Source: Bacteroidia bacterium
Lineage (GTDB): Bacteria; Bacteroidota; Bacteroidia; Bacteroidales; UBA932
Assembly (NCBI GenBank): GCA_009929175.1
Contig: SABC01000008.1
Location: forward strand, 1 to 62,571
Length of the DNA stretch: 62,571 nucleotides
Reading direction: 5' to 3'
The notes beneath the pieces are model-generated. The model was given only the letters and a program-made list of their open reading frames with translations, did no database searches and was not told the origin of the DNA. Below, piece by piece: positions 27,229 to 36,092 of the stretch. The translations under genes and the position numbers were made by a program. Position 1 is the stretch's first letter, and each line of letters begins with the position of its first letter.

Positions 27229-28173
27229 ATGAAAGCAAAAGCCTTATTTATTTTACTGTTCCTTACCACGTTACATTTTTCGGCAACTGGGAACCCCGGG
27301 AAAAACGACATCCATCCCAAGCATGATGCCGCATCTTTGGTAATGCATGCACTCTCTGCCAGGGCACATAACTACCCTTCGACCAACAACACCATGAATG
27401 CCTTTTACAAGGAGAGAGTGGAAAAGAACAACACCTGCATAACTGTAAATGAAGCCATCCTGGATGTCAACAAAGCATCCTACCTCAACTCCAGGAGAGA
27501 TGTTGTGGCTATACGTGATATCAGGGGAAACTGCACTCCTGGCAAAAACGACGACTTGCTGGTAAAACTCCAGGGAGGCCCACTGTCGGCACTGGAACTG
27601 GATGTTGTAAAGTACCCGTTCCTTGGATCTTTCAGCCACAAAATCGATGAATCCTACGAATTCGAATACGCGAAATCCGAGAAACACGGAAACAAAGAGT
27701 TCTATGTAGTTTCGTTTACTCAAAAACCCTCCGACAACAGGACCCTTTACCGTGGAAACATATTTATAGAAAAGAACTCCCTTGCCATTGGCAAAATCGA
27801 GTACTCAATGAATGTAGAGAACAGAGAGTGGTCATATGACAACTTCTTTGTAAAAAGGCCCAAAGGGAGCAAAGTACAAATGATTAGTGCCGACTATGTT
27901 GTGAACTACAGGGAGTATGACGGCAAATGGTACTACGATTATTCCACCTCCGATATCAAATTCAACTTGATGAATCCAAAAGACAATTCATATGACATCT
28001 ACAATGTCAGCACCCAAATGGCTGTTACAACCCTGATTGCCGACAACTTTACCATCGACAAAAAAGATATGCTCAATAGCAAGGATGTTCTTACCGACAA
28101 AGTATTGGATCACAAGATTGCTTCAGAATGGGATATATACAACCTGATTATGCTGATGGCTGCCAACTTCTAA
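27229..28173 (+). CDS. Secreted protein of unknown function
   Basis: 314-aa protein with a signal peptide (MKAKALFILLFLTTLHF, cleavage near ATG/NP). The segment NYPSTNNTMNAFYKERVEKN and the VNEAILDVNKASY motif resemble the middle part of large Bacteroidota outer-membrane proteins that carry a carboxypeptidase-like regulatory domain before a LolA-like beta sheet, but that N-terminal domain is absent here. The segment with LYRGNIFIEKNSLAIGKIEYS could be LolA-like beta structure. No catalytic motif is visible. It follows yicC by 79 bp and ends just before a strong bidirectional terminator. I do not assign a function. Confidence 0.7.
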   Translation: MKAKALFILLFLTTLHFSATGNPGKNDIHPKHDAASLVMHALSARAHNYPSTNNTMNAFYKERVEKNNTCITVNEAILDVNKASYLNSRRDVVAIRDIRGNCTPGKNDDLLVKLQGGPLSALELDVVKYPFLGSFSHKIDESYEFEYAKSEKHGNKEFYVVSFTQKPSDNRTLYRGNIFIEKNSLAIGKIEYSMNVENREWSYDNFFVKRPKGSKVQMISADYVVNYREYDGKWYYDYSTSDIKFNLMNPKDNSYDIYNVSTQMAVTTLIADNFTIDKKDMLNSKDVLTDKVLDHKIASEWDIYNLIMLMAANF

Positions 28174-28230
28174 ATCTTCCGACCTCATGTAATTAAGTTT
28201 TGGTTAGTTTATTTTACAAAGTATCGAAAA

Positions 28231-28259
28231 AAAAGGTGACCCTTGGGGCCACCTTTTAT
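28231..28259. terminator. Bidirectional intrinsic terminator
   Basis: AAAAGGTG pairs with CACCTTTT around a GC-rich centre (ACCCTTGGGGC), with a T-rich run after it and an A-run before it. It can therefore stop transcription from the secreted protein gene (plus) and from DPP IV (minus), which converge here. Confidence 0.75.
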
Positions 28260-28283
28260 TTTGTTATAAGCCTAATTAGATGA

Positions 28284-30404
28284 TCACTTCAGCAAAGTCC
28301 TCTTCCAAAAATCAACAACAGCCTTTTCGGAATGTGCACCCTGATAACCTCGGTATCCATGCATGGCCCCGGGATAAAGCATCATTTCGAATTGTTTGCC
28401 CTCCTTTTGCAGCGCATCTAATAGCTGTAAAGTGTTTTGAAAATGCACGTTGTCGTCGCCTGTACCATGGGTTATGTAAAGAACTGAGCCACTTTCACTT
28501 CTATAAAGTGCTGCCTTATTCACTGCAGCACTTTTACGGTACCCTTCGGTATTATCATCGGGGTGGTCCATATATCTTTCGGTATAATGGCTGTCATACA
28601 GGTGCCAGTCATATACTCCAGCCCCTGCAACCCCATATTTGAAATAATCAGCTCCCTCTGTAAGTGCCAGTACAGTCATGGTTCCTCCGTAGCTAAAACC
28701 AGTTATCCCAATCTTTTGGTCATTGACAAAAGGCAATGATGTCAAGTATTCAGCCCACTGGATATAATCCCTGAGCTCATAATGGCCAAGGTTCCTGTGT
28801 ACATAATTTATTCCCTCCTTTCCAAAATGGCCCGAAGCCCTGTTATCCAATGTCACCTGGATTACTCCGAGTTCTGACCACATTCTTTGGGTTGGCGACG
28901 GATTGCGCCATGAATCCATAACGTTTGTAGAGTTAGGCCCTCCGTATACATTTACAATTACGGGATATTTGCGGGTAGAGTCAAATCCGGCAGGGAAGAT
29001 TATTGTTCCCGGAAGTTTGAAACCTTCGGGTGTGGTAGTATACATAAGCTCGGGCAGTGACAGGGACAATGATTCGAAATCATCTGATTTACTGTCACTC
29101 AATATCTTGAATTCGCCTTTATTGACTGCACCTCTGCGGTTATCCGAAAGCAACACCAGGCGTGGAGGGGTGTCAAGGTTGGATTGAATGGCAGCAACAT
29201 GGCTCCCGTCGGGTGATACAACAGGCATTGTGTAATTGTATTCACCGGCAGAGATTCTGCTTGGACGGCTTGCAGAGGTATTGGTTGAGCCTGCATTTGA
29301 AAGGGTCAGGCGGTAAATATCATTTCTTAAAGAACTCTCCCTCCTGGCGGTAAAAATAATGGTACCCTGCTGCTCGTCAAAATAGTTGATACGCACTCCC
29401 CAGTTCATCCCGTCTGTCAGCCTTTTGAGTATGCTTCCATCGTAGCTCTGGAAATATATATGTTCCCACATCTCAAAGTCCCTTACAAAATAAAAACCTG
29501 TTTTGCCAAAATGGATCTCCTCAATCCAGTCTATCCATGTTTTTTGAAATTCCTGGTAAATAGGCTTTTTTGAGCCATCATAGCTATTTACATCGTAGAG
29601 CATAAATGTGGATTGATCCCGGTCCATCCATTGCACCATAATGTTTGCTCCGTTCGAATTCCAGTAGGGAGTACCAAAATATTGGTCCTCGGAAGGGTCA
29701 AAATCAGCCCAAAGAACCTCACCTCCTTGGGAAGGGACGAATCCCAGCTTTACTTCGGGATTTTTATCGCCTGCCTTTGGATAGCGTGTCCTGTTCAGTG
29801 AACCATGTTTGCCGGATGCATCGTAGATCGGGAACATTGGGACCTGGGAATCATCAAACCTGTAAAAGGCAAGCTTCCGGCTGTCGGGTGACCACCAAAA
29901 AGCCCTGTACTGACCGCTCCTTCCAAAAATCTCTTCGAAGTAGACCCAGGAGGCCCTTCCGTTGAGAATCAGTTCCGAACCGTCAAAGGTTAACCTGGTC
30001 TCTTGACCAGTAGAGACCTCAATAGTATAAAGGTCATTCCCTCTTGTAAATGCAACAAGGCTAAAATCGGGTGAGAGAGTAGGATTGTTCTCTGCCTCGG
30101 TGGTGTTTGTAAGTTGTATCTCCTTTCCTTGAGGAGAGTAGTAGAATATATCCCCACGTTTTAGGGCAACCGACGGCTCCGTGACAGGGGTCAAAGCCAG
30201 GTCAATCTTACTGGTCGTCTCTTTTTTGATGTTGTATGCGTGGTAGCTCCTTTTACCCTCAACAATTTTCATCAACACCAGGTTGTCGTTATCTTTCCAG
30301 GTGTGTGGCACCGGCAGAGGTTTTACAGGGCTTTGTGAAAAAAGTTGGCCTGCAGCCAAAAAGGTCAATAAAAGTAAGGTAAAAAAGTTTGATACTGCTT
30401 TCAT
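28284..30404 (-). CDS. Dipeptidyl peptidase IV (S9B family)
   Basis: Periplasmic serine exopeptidase that removes X-Pro or X-Ala dipeptides from the N-terminus of peptides. The ATG at 30404 (706 aa) opens a signal peptide (MKAVSNFFTLLLLTFLAAG). The beta-propeller carries the double-Glu motif that holds the substrate amino group (WVYFEEIFGRS). The hydrolase domain shows the nucleophile GFSYGGTM, the acid in GTGDDNVHFQNT and the His in MHGYRG. It is the last gene of the HAMP-trkH-recD-dpp group, starting 10 bp after the RecD-like stop. Together with the other S9 peptidases it points to growth on peptides. Confidence 0.93.
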   Translation of the reverse strand: MKAVSNFFTLLLLTFLAAGQLFSQSPVKPLPVPHTWKDNDNLVLMKIVEGKRSYHAYNIKKETTSKIDLALTPVTEPSVALKRGDIFYYSPQGKEIQLTNTTEAENNPTLSPDFSLVAFTRGNDLYTIEVSTGQETRLTFDGSELILNGRASWVYFEEIFGRSGQYRAFWWSPDSRKLAFYRFDDSQVPMFPIYDASGKHGSLNRTRYPKAGDKNPEVKLGFVPSQGGEVLWADFDPSEDQYFGTPYWNSNGANIMVQWMDRDQSTFMLYDVNSYDGSKKPIYQEFQKTWIDWIEEIHFGKTGFYFVRDFEMWEHIYFQSYDGSILKRLTDGMNWGVRINYFDEQQGTIIFTARRESSLRNDIYRLTLSNAGSTNTSASRPSRISAGEYNYTMPVVSPDGSHVAAIQSNLDTPPRLVLLSDNRRGAVNKGEFKILSDSKSDDFESLSLSLPELMYTTTPEGFKLPGTIIFPAGFDSTRKYPVIVNVYGGPNSTNVMDSWRNPSPTQRMWSELGVIQVTLDNRASGHFGKEGINYVHRNLGHYELRDYIQWAEYLTSLPFVNDQKIGITGFSYGGTMTVLALTEGADYFKYGVAGAGVYDWHLYDSHYTERYMDHPDDNTEGYRKSAAVNKAALYRSESGSVLYITHGTGDDNVHFQNTLQLLDALQKEGKQFEMMLYPGAMHGYRGYQGAHSEKAVVDFWKRTLLK

Positions 30405-30414
30405 ATGTTTGTGG

Positions 30415-31833
30415 TTAACTGTTTGCAAAAAACTTATCGTCAAAATTAACAAAATAAACCTTATGAGTGGCCCTGGTTATTGCAGTGTAAAGCCATTTGA
30501 GGTCTTCGACCGAAATTTCGCCCTTCCAAAAGGGATTATCTACAAACAGGGTACTCCACTGACCTCCCTGTGACTTGTGACATGTTATGGCATTTGCATG
30601 TTTGATCTGTAATGCATTGTAATAACGGTCCTCCCTTACCGCAGCAATCCTCTTTCTCTTGAGCCGGATATTGGAGTAATCCTCCATGACCTCATTGAAC
30701 AGCCTTTTTTGTTCCAATGCTCCCAAACTTGCACTCTCACTTTCCAAAGTATTGAGAATTACTTTTGCTGTAACCTCCACATCGTTGTAATCGGGAAACC
30801 TGAGGGTGGCCTCAGCAAAATCGAGTCCGTAACGCTCCTGGTAGTTGCCTATCGAAAGTACCTCTGCAACATCCCCGTTGGCTATAAAATCAAGCTCAGG
30901 AATCTCTTCAAGGAACTGGTAACAATTCTTCACTACCATTATGTGGTCCCCTCTGTTGACCCGCTCCTCCTTGAACAACACAGATGACCTGATACCGTTG
31001 TTGTACCTGTTGGCCCTTTTGTTGGAGCGGCATAAAACCAAAGCATTCTCCCTCCCCCACCTGTCGTACGCCCCCGAAATGGACTCAATCAGGTCCGACC
31101 CGGTAATCCGCTCCACATCGTCAAAACCATCCGTGACCAGCTTTGGAAAACCCCCTTTACCCGACTCTATCAGCCTGCGAATCAACGTTGCATTGTAAAG
31201 TATCCCGGAGTCATGGGCCTGCCTCACAACACTGGTCAGCGTTGCATGGCATACCTCTCCGTATCCTTTTAAATAATCGGGGTTGAGTGCATTCGAAATC
31301 TCCTCACCAACCGGTGGCAACTGTGCTGAGTCGCCTATCAGGATCAATTTGTTCCCTTCGTTGGAACGGAGGTAGGTGATCAGGTCATCCAACAGCCTGC
31401 CACTTCCAAAAACCCCGGAATCACCGTATGCAGAGGAGATCAAGGAGGCTTCGTCTACTATGAATATTGTCTCCTTGTTTTTGTTCATATCGAGGGTAAA
31501 GTACCCAACCCCGTCTTTGAGTGATTTTTGACGGTAAATCTGCTTGTGGATCGTGAGTGCCTTTTCACCGGTGTAACCAGCCAGTACCTTGGCTGCCCTG
31601 CCGGTCGGTGCCAATAAAACATAGCCAAGGGAAAAACCCTTCAGTACCCTTACCAAAGATGCCAGTGAGGAGGTTTTGCCTGTCCCTGCATAACCATTTA
31701 TCAAAAACAGATCGCAACCCTCCTTTGAAGTGATGAAAGCAGCCAGCTTTTCAAAAAGCCTGGTCTGGCAAACAGTTGGTTCAAATGCCAGGTTTTGGTT
31801 TAGTTTTTCAAGTACGAATTTTTCAAGTGACAT
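30415..31833 (-). CDS. RecD-like ATP-dependent DNA helicase
   Basis: 472-aa superfamily-1B helicase. Walker A is INGYAGTGKTSSLA, and LLAPTGRAAKVLAGYTG is motif Ia. IFIVDEASLIS is Walker B and LILIGDSAQLPPVG motif III. ITCHKSQGGQW and LYTAITRATHKVYF form the C-terminal UvrD_C_2 motifs V and VI. It is shorter than RecD2 and lacks its N-terminal extension, so it is closer to a minimal RecD/Pif1-like motor (Dda-type). It lies 8 bp downstream of trkH and 10 bp upstream of DPP IV, an unrelated context that only suggests shared transcription. Its link to the AddAB-like complex at 8-14 kb is unknown. Confidence 0.85.
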   Translation of the reverse strand: MSLEKFVLEKLNQNLAFEPTVCQTRLFEKLAAFITSKEGCDLFLINGYAGTGKTSSLASLVRVLKGFSLGYVLLAPTGRAAKVLAGYTGEKALTIHKQIYRQKSLKDGVGYFTLDMNKNKETIFIVDEASLISSAYGDSGVFGSGRLLDDLITYLRSNEGNKLILIGDSAQLPPVGEEISNALNPDYLKGYGEVCHATLTSVVRQAHDSGILYNATLIRRLIESGKGGFPKLVTDGFDDVERITGSDLIESISGAYDRWGRENALVLCRSNKRANRYNNGIRSSVLFKEERVNRGDHIMVVKNCYQFLEEIPELDFIANGDVAEVLSIGNYQERYGLDFAEATLRFPDYNDVEVTAKVILNTLESESASLGALEQKRLFNEVMEDYSNIRLKRKRIAAVREDRYYNALQIKHANAITCHKSQGGQWSTLFVDNPFWKGEISVEDLKWLYTAITRATHKVYFVNFDDKFFANS

Positions 31834-31841
31834 CCAACCTC

Positions 31842-33287
31842 CTATCTAGAACGGAATACAACAAAAAGCAACATTATGGGGTAAATTTCCAGACGACCCA
31901 GCAGCATTTGAACCGACAACAATAATTTTGCAACAAACGGAAAATCTGAATAGTTCCCCAAAGAGCCCACCGATCCAAAGCCTGGACCCACATTACCCAT
32001 ACATGCAGCCGACGAACTAAATGCCTCAGTGAGTTCCAGCCCAAACAGGGTTAGCAGCATTGTCACCAAAAAAACCATGGTTATGTAGATTGCAATATAC
32101 AGATTGACGGAATACACCATGTCCCTTTCCAGGGAGTGGTTGTTTACTTTTATGGAAACTACTGCATTTGGGTGAACCTGCCGTTTCAAATGAGCTTTAA
32201 TGGAGGAGAGGAAGATAAATACCCTGTCGGCCTTCAGCCCTCCTGTCGTAGAGCCCGAACATGCACACTGGAACATGAAATAAATGAGTACAAGCATTGA
32301 GAATGAAGGCCATATTGAGGAGTCAGCCGTAGCAAAACCTGTTGTTGTACCGATTGATATAACCTGGAAAAACCCCTGCCTAAACGCTGTCCCCCATTCA
32401 TTTACGCTGCCACCCATCCTGATGTTGAGGGAAACCAGCAATCCACCGGCCAACAAGGATAACAGGTAGAACCTTACGATTGAAGATTTGAAAAGGCTTG
32501 CCGGTTTACCGGCAAAAACAGAATAGAGCAAGCCAAAATGAATTCCCGATAATACCATGAAAACCATTATTATAAGTTCAATCCTAAAGGAATCGTAGTA
32601 AATCACAGAGTTGTTCCTGGTACTGAAACCTCCTGTTGAAACAGTGCTGAATGCATGATTTACAGAATCAAAAAGATCCATACCCGCAAGATGGAGCAAA
32701 AATGTCTGGATTATTGTAAGTCCCAGGTAAACAGTAGATATTATCCTGATTGTCTGTTTTACTTTGTAACGGAAATTCTCTTTGGACAATGAGGATATCT
32801 CCATTTTGGAAAGCTTCATCCTAAAGCTGCTGACAGTAGGCAAAACCAGCAACATGAAAACAACCACACCCAACCCCCCCAGCCAGTGTGTCGATGAACG
32901 CCAGAAAAGCAATCCTTTTGGCAACGCTTCCACATCAACAACTGTAGTTGCTCCGGTGGTAGTATAACCCGACACGCTTTCGAACCAAGAATCAATTATA
33001 GAGAATTCCCCTCCGTACATTGCATAAGGCAGCGTACCAAAGAGGCACGAGATTACCCAGGCAAGTACCACTATTGTAAATCCCTCCCTAAGGTTTATAT
33101 CGTAGTAACGGTTTACAAAAATAAGGGGGAAGCCTCCTGCCAGTGATGTGATGAGCGCACTGAGCAAAAGGGGAGAAAATGAGGCATCAAACCCATATAT
33201 GGCCGATACAACTGCCGAAATATACATGAAGAGAGCATTGAGCAACAGTGCAATACCAATATTACGGGATATGACTTTGGGATCCAT
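31842..33287 (-). CDS. trkH: Trk-type potassium uptake protein TrkH
   Basis: Inner-membrane K+ channel-like subunit of the Trk/Ktr system. The 481-aa protein has four M1-P-M2 units. Its filter segments are readable as SGYTTTGATTV, STVSTGGFSTRN, SIGTTTGFATAD and CMGNVGPGFGSVG. Such proteins normally need a cytosolic RCK subunit (TrkA/KtrA), which is not encoded in this window. The ATG overlaps the stop codon of the upstream HAMP-type membrane protein by one base, so the two are translationally coupled. K+ uptake in other bacteria is controlled by c-di-AMP; a PgpH-like c-di-AMP phosphodiesterase is encoded 19 kb away. Confidence 0.94.
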   Translation of the reverse strand: MDPKVISRNIGIALLLNALFMYISAVVSAIYGFDASFSPLLLSALITSLAGGFPLIFVNRYYDINLREGFTIVVLAWVISCLFGTLPYAMYGGEFSIIDSWFESVSGYTTTGATTVVDVEALPKGLLFWRSSTHWLGGLGVVVFMLLVLPTVSSFRMKLSKMEISSLSKENFRYKVKQTIRIISTVYLGLTIIQTFLLHLAGMDLFDSVNHAFSTVSTGGFSTRNNSVIYYDSFRIELIIMVFMVLSGIHFGLLYSVFAGKPASLFKSSIVRFYLLSLLAGGLLVSLNIRMGGSVNEWGTAFRQGFFQVISIGTTTGFATADSSIWPSFSMLVLIYFMFQCACSGSTTGGLKADRVFIFLSSIKAHLKRQVHPNAVVSIKVNNHSLERDMVYSVNLYIAIYITMVFLVTMLLTLFGLELTEAFSSSAACMGNVGPGFGSVGSLGNYSDFPFVAKLLLSVQMLLGRLEIYPIMLLFVVFRSR

Positions 33288-34051
33288 CAGCTGCTCTTTA
33301 GTTTTTTGTTTTCTTCAATTATGCTCCTGACCTCGCCGTTCATATCGTCAAGTTCGTCATCGTTGTCCAGTGTAACAGTATAACTTTTGCGGAACTCCCT
33401 GTAATTCTTGATACCCTTGGATATTTTCAACAACGGGGTTATTACAAAAGAGTTGATAAAAAAATGGAATAGCAGAACCAATACTATACCCACACCCACT
33501 GCAATGATTCCGGGCATGATGCTCCTGTAATACCCCTCCTGCAACTCGATGCTGTTTTGGGCAAGAGCAGTCTGAGTAAGCATCCCCAAATCCTTTTTGT
33601 ATTTTCTCAAATCGGTATAAACCGGGGTAAGGCTCCTCTCGTACCACTCTTTCCTGGCTTGATAGTCTTGTTGCATCACTGTCCTGGAATTACTGATTAC
33701 TGCCAGGTAACGGGAGTACGAATGAGCCAGCGAATCGGCAGTGGCACGTTCCGAATCGTTAGTGAAATTTTTGCGAATACTCGCTATGTATTCGTCAAAT
33801 CTCTCGTCGTAGAGGATCTCTTCGGCTTTGATCGAAGAGTCTATTATCACCCTCCCCAAGAGGATAAAGTTATACTCTTCGGTGAGTTCCATTAGTTTAC
33901 GGGATGTGTTTATACTGTTGATATTGGCTGTCATTAGCCGGGTTACCGACTTTCTCATCCTGCTAAATTCAAATACAGCTATAGCACTGGACAAAAAGAG
34001 AATAGAGCCAATGATAATAAATCCCAGCGAAATTTTCCTCCGAATTTTCAT
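33287..34051 (-). CDS. Sensor-like membrane protein: 4-helix-bundle ectodomain plus HAMP, no output domain
   Basis: 254-aa protein of unrecognised function. Residues 7-27 form a first membrane segment (ISLGFIIIGSILFLSSAIAV). Residues about 30-178 are predicted helical with MCP-like four-helix-bundle character. A second membrane segment follows at about 180-202. Then comes a HAMP-like stretch (ITPLLKISKGIKNYREF) and a short acidic, coiled-coil tail ending EENKKLKSS. No kinase, cyclase or methyl-accepting domain follows, so it looks like a sensor cut short after HAMP; there is no downstream remnant, because the stop codon overlaps the trkH start. It may regulate TrkH directly or pair with a separate kinase; this is inference. 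Confidence 0.75.
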   Translation of the reverse strand: MKIRRKISLGFIIIGSILFLSSAIAVFEFSRMRKSVTRLMTANINSINTSRKLMELTEEYNFILLGRVIIDSSIKAEEILYDERFDEYIASIRKNFTNDSERATADSLAHSYSRYLAVISNSRTVMQQDYQARKEWYERSLTPVYTDLRKYKKDLGMLTQTALAQNSIELQEGYYRSIMPGIIAVGVGIVLVLLFHFFINSFVITPLLKISKGIKNYREFRKSYTVTLDNDDELDDMNGEVRSIIEENKKLKSS

Positions 34052-34090
34052 AGCACAAGTTTAAAGCGCAAATATATATACAAAAATCAA

Positions 34091-34124
34091 GAGGATGTCC
34101 AAAATCTTAGTTTTGGACATCCTC
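34091..34124 (-). terminator. Intrinsic terminator of gapA
   Basis: GAGGATGTCCAAAA (34091-34104) and TTTTGGACATCCTC (34111-34124) form a perfect 14-bp stem with a 6-nt loop. On the minus strand the stem is followed by TTGATTTTTG. It lies about 20 bp after the gapA stop and also insulates the HAMP-trkH group downstream. Confidence 0.85.
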
Positions 34125-34145
34125 CCGAAAATAAAAGAATGCTGT

Positions 34146-35162
<1,017 letters not shown>

Positions 35163-35207
35163 TTAATTTGAATGTCTTATCTCTAATTACCTTTGGGAAA
35201 GGCGCTG

Positions 35208-35215
35208 CAAAGTTA
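35208..35215 (-). promoter_or_regulatory. -7 box of gapA
   Basis: TAACTTTG on the minus strand matches TAnnTTTG and lies 57 nt upstream of the gapA ATG, giving a leader of about 50 nt. Confidence 0.5.
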
Positions 35216-35317
35216 ATACTTTTTAAAAAACACGCCACTAAAATTCGCATTATAATAAACAAAAATCTGGCCAAAAAATGTTAACTTCGCAAATTGATAC
35301 TTACAGGATAAACAATC

Positions 35318-36085
35318 ATGAGAAAAATACTAATAACCAATGACGATGGAGTCAAATCCAGGGGGATCGGCATTTTAACCGAAATGATGAAGCCATACGG
35401 CGAGATAACAGTAGTTGCCCCGTTCGAAGCCCAAAGCGGTATGTCGGCAGCTCTTACTATTGGCAAACCGTTAAGGCTCACCGAGCTGAAAAGTGAAGAA
35501 AACCTCAGGATATATGCTTGTTCAGGCACACCGGCAGATTGTGTAAAGATGGCCATGAACCAGTTGTTCAGTGATCAAGCTCCTGATTTATTGGTTTCCG
35601 GAATAAACCATGGCTCTAATGCTGCAATCGCATCGCTCTATTCGGGAACCCTGGGGGCTGCGGCCGAGGGAACGGTTTACGGAATCCCCTCAATTGGTTT
35701 CTCGATGGCATCCCACGACCTCGAAGCCGATTTCAGCGGTGCAATTTTTTACGGGAAACTCATCATCGACAATTTTTTGAAAAATCCAACCGTGCCAGAC
35801 ACATACCTTAATGTCAATTTCCCTCCTTTACCCAAGGATGAGGTAAAAGGCATCCGGTTTTCGCACCAAGGAAGAGGCCAGTGGATCAAGGAATTTGAAC
35901 AACGTAAAGACCCATACGGTTTTGACTACTTCTGGATGACCGGAGAATTCTTCAACATTGAGCCCGAGGATGGTACTGCCGACCACAACCTGGTGGCAAA
36001 CAATTACATCAGTATTGTACCACACAAAATAGACACTACCGACTACAATGAGATAGAACGGTTGGAAAAACTCTGGAAACTCTGA
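35318..36085 (+). CDS. surE: 5'/3'-nucleotidase SurE
   Basis: Metal-dependent nucleoside monophosphatase, a stationary-phase survival protein. The 255-aa sequence begins with the metal-binding ILITNDDGVKSRGI. VVAPFEAQSGMSAALT and VSGINHGSNAAIASLYSGTLGAAAEG follow (given here as VSGINHGSNAA and YSGTLGAAAEG), containing the metal-ligand Ser and Asn. It ends 7 bp before lpxB, and surE-lpxB adjacency is common in Bacteroidota. A TAACTTCG near-match to the -7 box lies at about 35281-35288. It probably starts a long plus-strand operon reaching at least to the UbiD gene. Confidence 0.96.
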   Translation: MRKILITNDDGVKSRGIGILTEMMKPYGEITVVAPFEAQSGMSAALTIGKPLRLTELKSEENLRIYACSGTPADCVKMAMNQLFSDQAPDLLVSGINHGSNAAIASLYSGTLGAAAEGTVYGIPSIGFSMASHDLEADFSGAIFYGKLIIDNFLKNPTVPDTYLNVNFPPLPKDEVKGIRFSHQGRGQWIKEFEQRKDPYGFDYFWMTGEFFNIEPEDGTADHNLVANNYISIVPHKIDTTDYNEIERLEKLWKL

Positions 36086-36092
36086 TTACATC

